A stretch of 64,000 bases of DNA from Ardenticatenaceae bacterium (GTDB lineage Bacteria > Chloroflexota > Anaerolineae > Promineifilales > Promineifilaceae), in contig JACKBN010000008.1 in assembly GCA_020634565.1 (NCBI GenBank), positions 62,001 through 126,000 of the forward strand, given 5' to 3'. Below the pieces are notes generated by a model. It did no database searches. It had not been told where the DNA came from and worked only from the letters and a program-made list of their open reading frames with translations. Position numbers and translations under genes: made by a program. This document shows, piece after piece, positions 26,454 to 34,579 of the stretch (position 1 is the first letter of the stretch; each line of letters begins with the position of its first letter).

Positions 26454-28034
26454 ATGTCTAAAAAGTATATTAAGTGGTTTATGATTCTGGCGCTTATCGT
26501 CCCCATGTTCCTTGTGGCATGTGGTGGCAGCACAGAAGATGCTGTTGACGACGCGGTAGATACCGTTGAAGAAACTGCTGATGACGTAGCTGCTGACGTT
26601 GAAGAAGCTGCTGACGAAGTAGCCGACACCGCCGAAGAAGCTATGGATGATGCTGAAGCAACTGCCGAAGAGGCAATGGATGACGCCGAAGAAGCCGTAG
26701 CCGACGCCGAAGAAGCTATGGAAGAAGAGGCAATGGATGAGCCATGTGCCCCTGCTGCTGATGGCCCTCTGGCTGGTGTTGACCCCCGCGGACAAACCGT
26801 TGTTTGGTGGCACAACCACAGCGGCAGCCGTGAAGAAATGCTCATCGAGATCATCAATGACTTCAACGAAACAAACGAATGTGGCATCACCATCGAACCG
26901 CTGAATCAGGGTGGTTACAATGACATTCGTGACGCTGTGAATGCCAGCATCGCTTCCGGTGAAGTTCCGGCCGCTTTGGTTGTTGGTTACCAGAACGATC
27001 AAGCTTTCTACCAGCTGAACGACACGCTGGTTGACCTGAACGAATACCTGAATGACCCAACCTGGGGTTTGAGTGAAGAAGAACAACAAGCTTTCTACCA
27101 GAGCTTCTTCAACCAGAGCATCCATGTTGCTTTCGACAATCAGCGCTTAGGCTTCCCGCCCAACCGCTCCATCGAAATGCTCCATGTCAACATGTCTTAC
27201 CTGCGCGACCTGGGCTATGACGCACCGCCGGCCACCCCAGAAGAGTTTGTTGAGATGTCTTGTGCTGCTGCTGCTGCCAGCGAAAGTGGTGTTGGTGGCT
27301 ACATCTTGCGTGACGATGCTTCAGCAATGGCTGCCTGGACGTATGCTTACGGTGGCGACATCCTGAGCGAAGACGGAACGACCTATGTTTACAATGGCGA
27401 TGCTACGGTTCAGGCTATGACCATGCTGCAAGAACTGGCAAATCCTGGTGAAGATGGTCAGGTTTGTGCCTACTTGTTCGATGGTTTCCCGAATCCTGAG
27501 GTTGCTAACCGTAATGCGCTGTTCTCCATGGGCTCCAGCTCTGGTATCCCGTTCTACGTAGGTGACTTTGCTACGGTCGCTGAAGAAGCTGGCACCGATG
27601 CAGATGAATATGCTGTCGCGGCTATTCCTCACACCACACCAGACCCGGTTATGAATATCTACGGTGGCGATGTGATGATTGTTAAGACAACGCCAGAACA
27701 GCAATTGGCCGCTTGGGAGTTTGTGAAATGGTTTACTGAACCAGAACAACAAGCTCGTTGGGTGGAAGCCAGCAACTACTTCCCCACCAATTCTGGTGCG
27801 GTTGAGTTCTTGGGCGACTACAATGAACAAAATCCAGTTTGGGCGACGGCTTTGGATCTGCTGCAGTACGGTAAATTCGAGCCTCAGCTGATCTCCTACC
27901 AGTCCGTTCGTGACGCTGCTCAGGAAGCTTACAATGCAATTATCCAGGGCGCTGATGTTCAGACTACGCTGGACGATCTGACTGAAACCGCCAATGAACT
28001 CCAGGCAGAACTGCTGGAGGAAATGGGTAACTAG
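26454..28034 (+). CDS. Sugar-type extracellular solute-binding lipoprotein with acidic linker
   Basis: 526 residues from ATG 26454 (GAGGAG upstream). Signal peptide with lipobox FLVAC (Cys ~24). Residues ~27-95 are an Ala/Glu/Asp/Val repeat (AEEAMDDAEATAEEAMDDAE and similar) with no aromatics and regular heptad-like spacing, probably a long helix or coiled coil. From about residue 110 comes the family-1 binding fold (GQTVVWWHNHSGSREEMLIE, ITIEPLNQGGYNDI, NAWKF-like C-lobe AAWEFVKWFTEPEQQARWVE). It delivers substrate to the two preceding permeases. Gene order permease-permease-binding protein is the reverse of the common one. Two hairpins follow the stop. Confidence 0.88.
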   Translation: MSKKYIKWFMILALIVPMFLVACGGSTEDAVDDAVDTVEETADDVAADVEEAADEVADTAEEAMDDAEATAEEAMDDAEEAVADAEEAMEEEAMDEPCAPAADGPLAGVDPRGQTVVWWHNHSGSREEMLIEIINDFNETNECGITIEPLNQGGYNDIRDAVNASIASGEVPAALVVGYQNDQAFYQLNDTLVDLNEYLNDPTWGLSEEEQQAFYQSFFNQSIHVAFDNQRLGFPPNRSIEMLHVNMSYLRDLGYDAPPATPEEFVEMSCAAAAASESGVGGYILRDDASAMAAWTYAYGGDILSEDGTTYVYNGDATVQAMTMLQELANPGEDGQVCAYLFDGFPNPEVANRNALFSMGSSSGIPFYVGDFATVAEEAGTDADEYAVAAIPHTTPDPVMNIYGGDVMIVKTTPEQQLAAWEFVKWFTEPEQQARWVEASNYFPTNSGAVEFLGDYNEQNPVWATALDLLQYGKFEPQLISYQSVRDAAQEAYNAIIQGADVQTTLDDLTETANELQAELLEEMGN

Positions 28035-28046
28035 TTAATCTTTTGC

Positions 28047-28072
28047 TGGGAGGAAACGGCCGTTTCCTCCCA
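28047..28072. terminator. Perfect 26-bp palindrome built on ACGGCCGT
   Basis: The bases TGGGAGGAAACGG (28047-28059) are followed immediately by their exact reverse complement (28060-28072). The palindrome has no loop and its centre is the ACGGCCGT element. It begins 12 bases after the TAG of the binding-protein gene. It would form a hairpin in RNA or a cruciform in DNA; without a T-tract it may serve as an mRNA 3'-end protector rather than a terminator. Confidence 0.7.
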
Positions 28073-28092
28073 TTCACATACCCATATCTTTA

Positions 28093-28132
28093 AAAAAGGG
28101 CAGCATGGTTTTACGGCCGTGTTGCCCTTTTT
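28093..28132 (+). terminator. Intrinsic terminator of the sugar ABC operon
   Basis: AAAAAGGGCAGCA (28093-28105) pairs with TGTTGCCCTTTTT (28120-28132), one G-U pair, followed by more T-rich sequence. The loop contains another ACGGCCGT. Confidence 0.85.
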
Positions 28133-28153
28133 ATTCCTCTAAACTTTACTAAT

Positions 28154-28181
28154 TTGTCACCATTTAGCCCCATGATATAAT
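28154..28181 (+). promoter_or_regulatory. Promoter of the phosphonate-type ABC operon
   Basis: TTGTCA (28154-28159), 16-bp spacer, TATAAT (28176-28181): five of six and six of six matches to the sigma-70 consensus. It lies 88 bp upstream of the phnD start and just after the preceding operon's terminator. Confidence 0.7.
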
Positions 28182-28268
28182 TTCCGTAGCATTTACCATC
28201 TTTTTGGCCCACACAAGCGCCTTGCAACCTATGTGGGCAATCCCCTTGTGTTTTTGAAGGAGGAAACC

Positions 28269-29453
28269 ATGAAAACACGAATCAGTTTTAAGCTTTTACT
28301 CGGTGTCTCACTGCTCCTTTTTGTAGTTGCAGCCTGTACCCCCCAGACCGAGACGGTCGAAGTTACACGCGTTGTCACAGAAGAAGTTGAAGTTCCTGTG
28401 GAAACAGAAGTTGAAGTTCCTGTGGAAGTCACGCGCGTTGTCACCGAAACCATTGTGGAAGAAGTGATGGCCGAAGAAGTCGCAATCGGCTCTGAAGAGC
28501 ATCCCATCAAAGTGCTGTTTGTCCCTTCAGTAGATGTTGATGTCCTCATTTCCAGCGGTGAAGTTTTAGCTGACGCTTTGAGTGAAGCAACTGGCCTGAA
28601 CTTTGAAGTTAGCGTACCGACCAGCTATGCAGCCACAATTGAAGAAATGTGCGCCTCCCCTGAGGACACCATTGGCTTTATCCCTGCATTGGGCTATGTG
28701 TTGGCCAATAACCGCTGTGGCGTTACGGCCGGTGCTGCTGCCGTTCGCCGTGGTCTTTCCTGGTATGCTTCCCAATACGTGGTTCCGTTCGACAGCCCAG
28801 CCCAAACGCTGGAAGATTTGGCTGGCGCCACCTGGTGTATTCCTGAGTTTGGTTCCACCTCTGGCTACCTCTATCCCCAGGCTGAACTGCTGGACAAAGG
28901 CATTGAGGTAGGTGAGATCATCGAAGCTGGTGGTCACAACGGTTCGGTTTTGGGTGTTTACAACGGCGACTGCGACTTTAGCACCTCCTTCTTCAGCCCG
29001 CCTTTGCTGCCCAGTGACAGCGGTCGCACCTGGACTTACGGCGTAGACAGCCCAGAGATTTGGCGCGATGCAGGTGTGAACCCAGAAGTTGTTGATGGTA
29101 ATTCAATCGTCGCTGGTGGCCCAGATGAAGGTGGTTATCGCATTCTGGATGCACGTATCTTAATTGCAGAAACAGCACCAGATGTTTATGAAAACACCCG
29201 TATTTTGGCCCTCACGGACAAAATCCCCAATGACTCGATTTCATTCGGGCCAGAATTCCCGCTGTCGATGGCCAACAACATTGTGAAAGCCCTGGTCGAT
29301 TTTGCGGCTTCCGATGCTTGTCTGGAATCCATTTGTGCCGAAGAGGCTTACGGCTGGACCGGCGTAGAAGCTGTTGGTGATAGTTTCTACGATCCCGTTC
29401 GCGTACTCATCGACAACATTGGCATGTCTGAGGATGACATTCTCGGCGGCTAA
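28269..29453 (+). CDS. phnD: Phosphonate-type ABC transporter binding lipoprotein
   Basis: 394 residues from ATG 28269, with AAGGAGGA upstream. Signal peptide with lipobox VVAAC (Cys ~19), then a Val/Glu/Thr repeat linker (VEVPVETEVEVPVEVTRVVT), then a PhnD/SsuA-type fold (IKVLFVPSVDVDVLISSGEV, LADALSEATGLNFEVSVPTS, GSTSGYLYP and CDFSTSF). The family binds phosphonates, phosphite or related oxyanions. The downstream phnC-phnE-phnE supports the assignment. A terminator-like hairpin directly after the gene would give it higher expression than the membrane components. Confidence 0.85.
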   Translation: MKTRISFKLLLGVSLLLFVVAACTPQTETVEVTRVVTEEVEVPVETEVEVPVEVTRVVTETIVEEVMAEEVAIGSEEHPIKVLFVPSVDVDVLISSGEVLADALSEATGLNFEVSVPTSYAATIEEMCASPEDTIGFIPALGYVLANNRCGVTAGAAAVRRGLSWYASQYVVPFDSPAQTLEDLAGATWCIPEFGSTSGYLYPQAELLDKGIEVGEIIEAGGHNGSVLGVYNGDCDFSTSFFSPPLLPSDSGRTWTYGVDSPEIWRDAGVNPEVVDGNSIVAGGPDEGGYRILDARILIAETAPDVYENTRILALTDKIPNDSISFGPEFPLSMANNIVKALVDFAASDACLESICAEEAYGWTGVEAVGDSFYDPVRVLIDNIGMSEDDILGG

Positions 29454-29473
29454 ACAGAATATTCGCTTCTAAG

Positions 29474-29509
29474 AGAAGCCGGGCGGGCAGCACTGTTCGT
29501 CCGGCTTCT
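29474..29509 (+). terminator. Hairpin between phnD and phnC
   Basis: AGAAGCCGG (29474-29482) pairs with CCGGCTTCT (29501-29509), followed by a short T-rich stretch. As it lies within a transporter gene set it probably acts as a partial terminator or stabiliser. Confidence 0.65.
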
Positions 29510-29602
29510 TTATTTACGCATTTGTGTACCTTGCTATACCCCAAAAAGTTTGCCCCTTGGGGATGTGTCCCGTGCAATAAAAATTTAGACTAACAAACGC
29601 TC

Positions 29603-30355
29603 ATGTTAAAAATCCAAAATCTTACAAAAGTTTATGAAGATGGCACCGTCGCGTTGAAGGATGTTAGCTTTGAAATCCCGGATGGTGAGTTTGTCGCCAT
29701 CATTGGCCTGAGTGGTTCGGGAAAAAGCACCTTGCTGCGCTGCATTAACCGGCTAATTGAGCCAACATCCGGCGAAATTTGGTGGAACGGCATTGAGCTG
29801 TCGCAGGTATCCGGGGAAGAACTTCGTCGTGCCCGACGGCAAATTGGCATGATTTTCCAGCACTTTAACCTGGTTAACCGCTCATCTGTATTGACCAACG
29901 TGCTAAGCGGCCGTTTAGGGTATGTAAATCCTATCGCCAGTGTTTTGCGCCGTTTTCCGCAAGAGGATATTAAGCGGGCACATGCCAGCCTGGCTCGTGT
30001 GGGCATTGGTGACAAAGCCGACAACCGGGCAGATGAGTTGAGCGGTGGCCAGCGCCAACGGGTAGGTATCGCCCGGGCCTTGATGCAAGAACCCAAAATG
30101 ATTTTGGCCGATGAACCGGTTGCCAGTCTGGACCCGGCATTGGCTCACAGCATCATGCGCCACTTGCAGCAGATCAACAAGGAAGACAAGATTACCGTGT
30201 TGTGCAGTCTGCACTTTTTGGATTTAGTGCAGCAGTACAGCACAAGGGCGATTGCCTTGAATCAGGGACGCCTGGTTTTTGATGGCGAACCCAAAGAAAT
30301 TAATGACGAAAAATTCATTGAAATCTACGGCCGTGAAGCGGAACGAATCGGTTAA
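29603..30355 (+). CDS. phnC: Phosphonate ABC transporter ATP-binding protein
   Basis: 250 residues, the family length. Walker A GLSGSGKST, Q-loop MIFQHFNLV, signature LSGGQRQRVGIARAL, Walker B MILADEPVASLDP and H-loop CSLHFLDL are all present. The sequence NRLIEPTSGEI and the overall match identify PhnC rather than MetN or another importer ATPase. It powers uptake through the two PhnE-like permeases that follow. The ATG has no clear Shine-Dalgarno; the leader is A/T-rich. Confidence 0.92.
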   Translation: MLKIQNLTKVYEDGTVALKDVSFEIPDGEFVAIIGLSGSGKSTLLRCINRLIEPTSGEIWWNGIELSQVSGEELRRARRQIGMIFQHFNLVNRSSVLTNVLSGRLGYVNPIASVLRRFPQEDIKRAHASLARVGIGDKADNRADELSGGQRQRVGIARALMQEPKMILADEPVASLDPALAHSIMRHLQQINKEDKITVLCSLHFLDLVQQYSTRAIALNQGRLVFDGEPKEINDEKFIEIYGREAERIG

Positions 30356-30388
30356 CGGTAATAAATTACCACCTCTAACGAGCATTCC

Positions 30389-32059
30389 ATGAAAAACGAG
30401 AAACGCAACGGCCGTTCCCCGCAGTGGTGGAAAACGGCCGCTATCCTTCTGGTGATATTTTTGCTCTATGCCTATGGCCTGCAAATTACCAAGGTCAATT
30501 TGCAAGAGCCTCTAGAGCCTCAACGACAAGCCAACCTGGTTGAGCTTATTCGCAGTTTTGCCCGGCCAGACCTGTTTGCCTACGAAACAGAGACACGGCG
30601 TCTGACGGTTTCGCTGCGCATGCCCTGCCCTGAAGAGATTAAAGGGTCTCAGGTAGCCATTGAGGGGCGCGAACTGCTGATGGTGCCGAACTGCGCCTCG
30701 ACAACGCAAGACCCCATCACCATTACCGGCAGCGGGTTTTTGCCCAATGCCGAAGGGGTGATCGCCTGGACGCCCAATGGCACTACATCCTCCCGGCGCG
30801 TAGCTGAATTTAAGGTGACGGCGGACGGGCAAATTGATACAACCTTCACTATGCCGGACATTCGGCCCAGTGAAGAGCCGCAAATTTTAGAAGTCGTCGA
30901 AGTGGTCAACCGCAACATTGTGGGTTTGAGCGATACGACCTATGAAGCGCTAGACAAAATTGTCGAGACGGTTCTGATGGCGCTTATCGCCTCCACGATT
31001 GGTACCTTTTTGGCGATTCCGCTTTCCTTCGTAGCCGCGCGTAATCTGATGCAAAATGTGAAGTCGCCGATGACCAGCATCATGACTGGGGTGATTTTGT
31101 TTCCCATTTTGGGTGGCCTGGCATTTTGGCTGGGGCAGCTGTTGGTAAGCCCCATTCTCAATGTAAACAGCACCTTTTTAGACTCGTTACAAACGAGTTT
31201 GGCAGCCATTGGCTTTATTGGTAACTTCATTTTTGTCCTCTTCGAGCTGTTTATTTTGCTGATACCGCTCCTCTTTGGGTTTGCTGGTGCCCTGGCCGCT
31301 AATTTGTTGGGGAGCCGGTTGGGTGAACAGGCCACGATGCGCCTACCCGAAGCAACCCTGCGTATTTTGAACTTTGTGCTGACGGTGGTGGGAACGGCCG
31401 TTCTCTTCATCCTCATCGCTTATGCCGTCAACTGGATTAACCTGCTCGGCATTCGAGAGTTCTTGCCCGAGACGCTAACCGGGCAGCTAAGCCTTTTTGT
31501 GTGGCCTGGCCTGATTTTAGGCCTGCTAGCCGCCCTCTGGACGCTGCGCGCACCGGCCAAACATCACTACGCCACGGGCCTGGTGGTCTACAACATCACC
31601 CGCACCATCTTTAATGCGGTGCGCTCCATCGAACCGTTGATGATGGGCTTTGTCTTTGTTGTCTGGGTGGGACTGGGACCATTTGCCGGTATTATGGCCC
31701 TGACCCTGCACTCGTTGGCAGACCTCGGTAAATTGTTCTCTGAAGAAGTGGAAAACATTGATGAGGGACCCGTAGAGGCCATTACCGCCACCGGCGCAAA
31801 CCAGATACAGCGCATTGTTTACGCCGTGGTGCCCCAGGTAACCCCGCATTACATCGCCTACATCTTTTATCGCTGGGATATTAACGTGCGCATGTCTACA
31901 ATTATCGGCTTTGTCGGTGGTGGCGGTATTGGGTTTGTCTTACAGCGTAACATCAACCAGCTGCTTTATACACGAGCCAGCGTGATGGTTATTGCCATTG
32001 CCATTGTTGTTATTGTTTTGGATAACATCAGCGCCAGAGTGCGCAGCCGTATTATTTAG
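30389..32059 (+). CDS. phnE: Phosphonate ABC transporter permease with Ig-like insert
   Basis: 556 residues; classical PhnE has 260-300. TM1 (ILLVIFLLYAYGL) is followed by a soluble extracytoplasmic segment (~residues 60-175) containing ITITGSGFLPNAEGVIAWTP and FTMPDI, which looks like a small IPT/Ig-like beta domain. The PhnE fold starts at VLMALIASTIGTFLAIPLSF, is interrupted by about 180 residues with extra membrane segments, and resumes at IFNAVRSIEPLMMGFVFVVW. The ATPase-contact loop GPVEAITATGANQIQRIVYA and the terminal GFVGGGGIGFVL are conserved. It pairs with the second PhnE, which starts 8 bp downstream. Confidence 0.85.
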   Translation: MKNEKRNGRSPQWWKTAAILLVIFLLYAYGLQITKVNLQEPLEPQRQANLVELIRSFARPDLFAYETETRRLTVSLRMPCPEEIKGSQVAIEGRELLMVPNCASTTQDPITITGSGFLPNAEGVIAWTPNGTTSSRRVAEFKVTADGQIDTTFTMPDIRPSEEPQILEVVEVVNRNIVGLSDTTYEALDKIVETVLMALIASTIGTFLAIPLSFVAARNLMQNVKSPMTSIMTGVILFPILGGLAFWLGQLLVSPILNVNSTFLDSLQTSLAAIGFIGNFIFVLFELFILLIPLLFGFAGALAANLLGSRLGEQATMRLPEATLRILNFVLTVVGTAVLFILIAYAVNWINLLGIREFLPETLTGQLSLFVWPGLILGLLAALWTLRAPAKHHYATGLVVYNITRTIFNAVRSIEPLMMGFVFVVWVGLGPFAGIMALTLHSLADLGKLFSEEVENIDEGPVEAITATGANQIQRIVYAVVPQVTPHYIAYIFYRWDINVRMSTIIGFVGGGGIGFVLQRNINQLLYTRASVMVIAIAIVVIVLDNISARVRSRII

Positions 32060-32067
32060 GATCTGCT

Positions 32068-33636
32068 ATGACGCTGCTTAAACAAGAAGAAAAAACGCCT
32101 GGCAGACAGGCATTACGAACCTTTTTAGCCTTTGTTGTTCTGTTTGTCCTGTACGCCATTGCGGTGCAGGTAACAGAAATCGATCTGGGCCGACTTCGCT
32201 CAGAAAGTCGGCAAACACAGCTAATTGGCGTGCTACGCTTTCTGGCCGACCCAGCTGTGACCAATCCAGACATCATCGACCCACTGTTTGTGGAAGAAAC
32301 ACAGCCGTTTGAGCTTACCGAAACGACCGTCAACACACTTGGCCTCATCGTTGAAACAATCTTCATGGCCCTGCTGGCCACGACCATTGGAACCTTTTTG
32401 GCCATTCCGGTATCGTTTTTGGCAGCCCGCAACTTGATGCTGGAAGTGACTTCCCCGCTGGCCAGCTTTATGCTGGGGTTGACGCTGCTGCCAATAGGCG
32501 GGGTTTTGGGCTGGCTGGGCACTCGCGGCATGGTTGCCCTAGCAGGGAATTTTGATCAAACGCTGATTGTCCTGGTGATGTTAGTGGTCACTATGGCTAT
32601 GGGCTGGGCCGTGCTGCGCATCGGCCCCTCTCTCATTTCTACCGAAACGCGCAGCAGGGGTGCTTTGGTTACGGCCGTTTTCAAACTGATCATCCTTGCC
32701 CTACTGACTCTATTTGGTCTGGCTCTGCTGGCCACCTTAAGTCAATCTTTTGGAATTTGGCTCACAGATGCCTTAAACAATGCGGCCTTTGGCGTTGGCC
32801 CGTTCACGGTGAACTTCAGCTTCATCGGCAACTTTTTCAAGGTTGCGGGCGACATGATCGCCCTGATGCTGCCCGCACTGACCGCCCTGCTGGTAGGTGG
32901 CATTGCGCTCATGCTGGGCACCCGCTACGGCCAGGAAGCCATTTTGCGCCTTACCGGAACGCCCGCTCGCCTGTTAACGGCCGTATTCACCTTTCTCGGC
33001 ACGTTTGTCGTCATTTTGGGAATTGGCATCATCCTGAACTGGCTCTACGAATTCGATAATCCGGCCAGATGGACCTGGATTCCCGCCCTGGTGCTGGGCG
33101 GATTGGCCTCCGTTGGCTCGCTGTTTGTAGCCCCGAAACGGCCGTTTGCCATCGGCTTTGTCATCTACACTATTTCGCGCGGCATCTTCAACACGCTGCG
33201 CTCCATTGAGCCACTCATTATGGCCATTATCTTTGTGGTCTGGGTGGGGCTGGGGCCGTTTGCTGGTGTGATGGCCTTAACGCTGCACACCATTGCCGCC
33301 CTGGGCAAACTATTCTCCGAGCAAATCGAAGGCATCGACGAAGGCCCCATCGAAGCAATTAACTCGACCGGGGCCAACCGGCTGCAAATGATTGTGTTTG
33401 CCGTCATTCCCCAAATTATCCCGCCGTACATCGCCTACACGCTGTACCGCTGGGACATCAACGTGCGTATGTCCACGATCATCGGCTTTGTTGGCGGCGG
33501 CGGCATTGGCTTTTTGCTCAGCCAGAGCATCCGCCTGCTGCGCTACCGCGAAGCCAGCGTCATGATGCTGGCCATTGCCATCGTGGTGTCGCTGCTGGAC
33601 TACATCAGTGCCAGCGTGCGCCGCCGCGTGATCTAA
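32068..33636 (+). CDS. phnE: Phosphonate ABC transporter permease, second subunit
   Basis: 522 residues. Same layout as the preceding permease but without its Ig-like segment: TM1, a short loop, FMALLATTIGTFLAIPVSFL, then a ~220-residue membrane insert, then IFNTLRSIEPLIMAIIFVVW, the coupling loop GPIEAINSTGANRLQMIVFA and GFVGGGGIGFLL. The two C-terminal halves are close paralogues, so the pair arose by duplication and works as a heterodimer. AGGAT precedes the ATG. The insert contains four ACGGCCGT sites near 32671-33138. Confidence 0.87.
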   Translation: MTLLKQEEKTPGRQALRTFLAFVVLFVLYAIAVQVTEIDLGRLRSESRQTQLIGVLRFLADPAVTNPDIIDPLFVEETQPFELTETTVNTLGLIVETIFMALLATTIGTFLAIPVSFLAARNLMLEVTSPLASFMLGLTLLPIGGVLGWLGTRGMVALAGNFDQTLIVLVMLVVTMAMGWAVLRIGPSLISTETRSRGALVTAVFKLIILALLTLFGLALLATLSQSFGIWLTDALNNAAFGVGPFTVNFSFIGNFFKVAGDMIALMLPALTALLVGGIALMLGTRYGQEAILRLTGTPARLLTAVFTFLGTFVVILGIGIILNWLYEFDNPARWTWIPALVLGGLASVGSLFVAPKRPFAIGFVIYTISRGIFNTLRSIEPLIMAIIFVVWVGLGPFAGVMALTLHTIAALGKLFSEQIEGIDEGPIEAINSTGANRLQMIVFAVIPQIIPPYIAYTLYRWDINVRMSTIIGFVGGGGIGFLLSQSIRLLRYREASVMMLAIAIVVSLLDYISASVRRRVI

Positions 33637-33640
33637 ATTT

Positions 33641-33701
33641 TTCACCGCAGAGCGCGCGGAGAGCGCAGAGTTTTTTTGATCTCTGCGTCCTCCGCGGTAA
33701 A
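33641..33701. repeat. GC-rich intergenic palindromic repeat (CCGCAGAG family)
   Basis: Bases 33641-33670 consist of ACCGCAGAG, CGCGGAG and CGCAGAG units; after a T-run, 33681-33701 carries the inverse (CTCTGCG, CTCCGCGGT). It folds into a strong hairpin between phnE and the IMPase-family gene. Repeats of this ACCGCAGAG/CGCGGAG type are found between genes in many bacteria; here it may act as a terminator through its T7 loop, or simply be a mobile repeat. Confidence 0.7.
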
Positions 33702-33718
33702 TTCCTTGGGAGCTTTTC

Positions 33719-34522
33719 ATGGATGTTGTTGAACTGAATCAACTGCGAATGGTGGTGGCAGAAACGACCGTTTCCGCCGGAAAACTAGCCCGCGAAATGT
33801 GGTCACAACCACGCCAAATCAGCCAAAAAGGGTTCCGTGATCTGGTCACGGACGCCGATATTGCCACTCAGCAGCACATCACCGAAAAAATCCAGGCCCT
33901 CTACCCCGACCACGGCTTCCTCACCGAAGAGGAAGACAGCACCCTACCCGAAGACGGCCCCATCATTTGGATCATCGACCCGATTGACGGCACCACCAAC
34001 TACAGCCGCCAAGTGCCCGAATTTTGCGTCTCCATCGCCGCCTGCCAGCCAGTGGCCAACGGTTACCAACCCATTGCCGCCGCCATCTACGACCCGATGC
34101 GCGACGAACTGTTCAGCGCCGCCAAAGGTCAAGGTGCGACATTGCAAAACGGCACCGGCACGCCACGCCCCCTGCAGGTGAGCACCGTAGAAAACACAAC
34201 CGAAGCGGTTCTCGCTCTCGATTGGAGCAGTTCAGCCGACGCTCGTCGCTCCATTTTGCCGATGGTCACCGACCTCATGCGGGATTCGTTCACCATACGG
34301 GCCATCGGCACGGCCGCTTTGGCCATGGCCTGGGTGGCTGCCGGGCGATTTGATGCCTACCTCAATTTGCGCCTGCGCCCCTGGGACATTGCCGCGGCCC
34401 TGCTGCTGGTACAAGAAAGCGGCGGTGCCGCCGCTGATACCAACGGCGCTCCCCTTGTTTGGGATGTGAAGGGAATGAGTTGCGTGATGAGTAACGGCCG
34501 TCTTGCGTTGAAGTTGGAATAA
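33719..34522 (+). CDS. Inositol monophosphatase-family phosphatase
   Basis: 267 residues, GGGAGC before the ATG. The metal-binding motifs are complete: EEED, DPIDGTTNY and the C-terminal WDIAAALLLVQESGG. The family includes inositol-1-phosphatase, fructose-1,6-bisphosphatase and 3'(2'),5'-bisphosphate nucleotidase; sequence alone does not separate them. It follows the phn transport genes by 82 bp including a hairpin repeat, so co-transcription is uncertain. A link to the imported phosphorus compound is possible but unproven. Confidence 0.85.
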   Translation: MDVVELNQLRMVVAETTVSAGKLAREMWSQPRQISQKGFRDLVTDADIATQQHITEKIQALYPDHGFLTEEEDSTLPEDGPIIWIIDPIDGTTNYSRQVPEFCVSIAACQPVANGYQPIAAAIYDPMRDELFSAAKGQGATLQNGTGTPRPLQVSTVENTTEAVLALDWSSSADARRSILPMVTDLMRDSFTIRAIGTAALAMAWVAAGRFDAYLNLRLRPWDIAAALLLVQESGGAAADTNGAPLVWDVKGMSCVMSNGRLALKLE

Positions 34523-34579
34523 CGTCTAACATTTGGGCAGATTGTGCAGACGGCAACGGCCGTGTTGTCTTAAAAATCG

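Noticed and set aside
33641..33701. Insertion sequence end or att site
   Set aside because: No transposase or integrase and no target duplication; the short GC-rich palindrome fits an intergenic repeat family.
28269..34522. Full phosphonate degradation operon
   Set aside because: Only transport genes and a phosphatase are present; no C-P lyase or phosphonatase genes.
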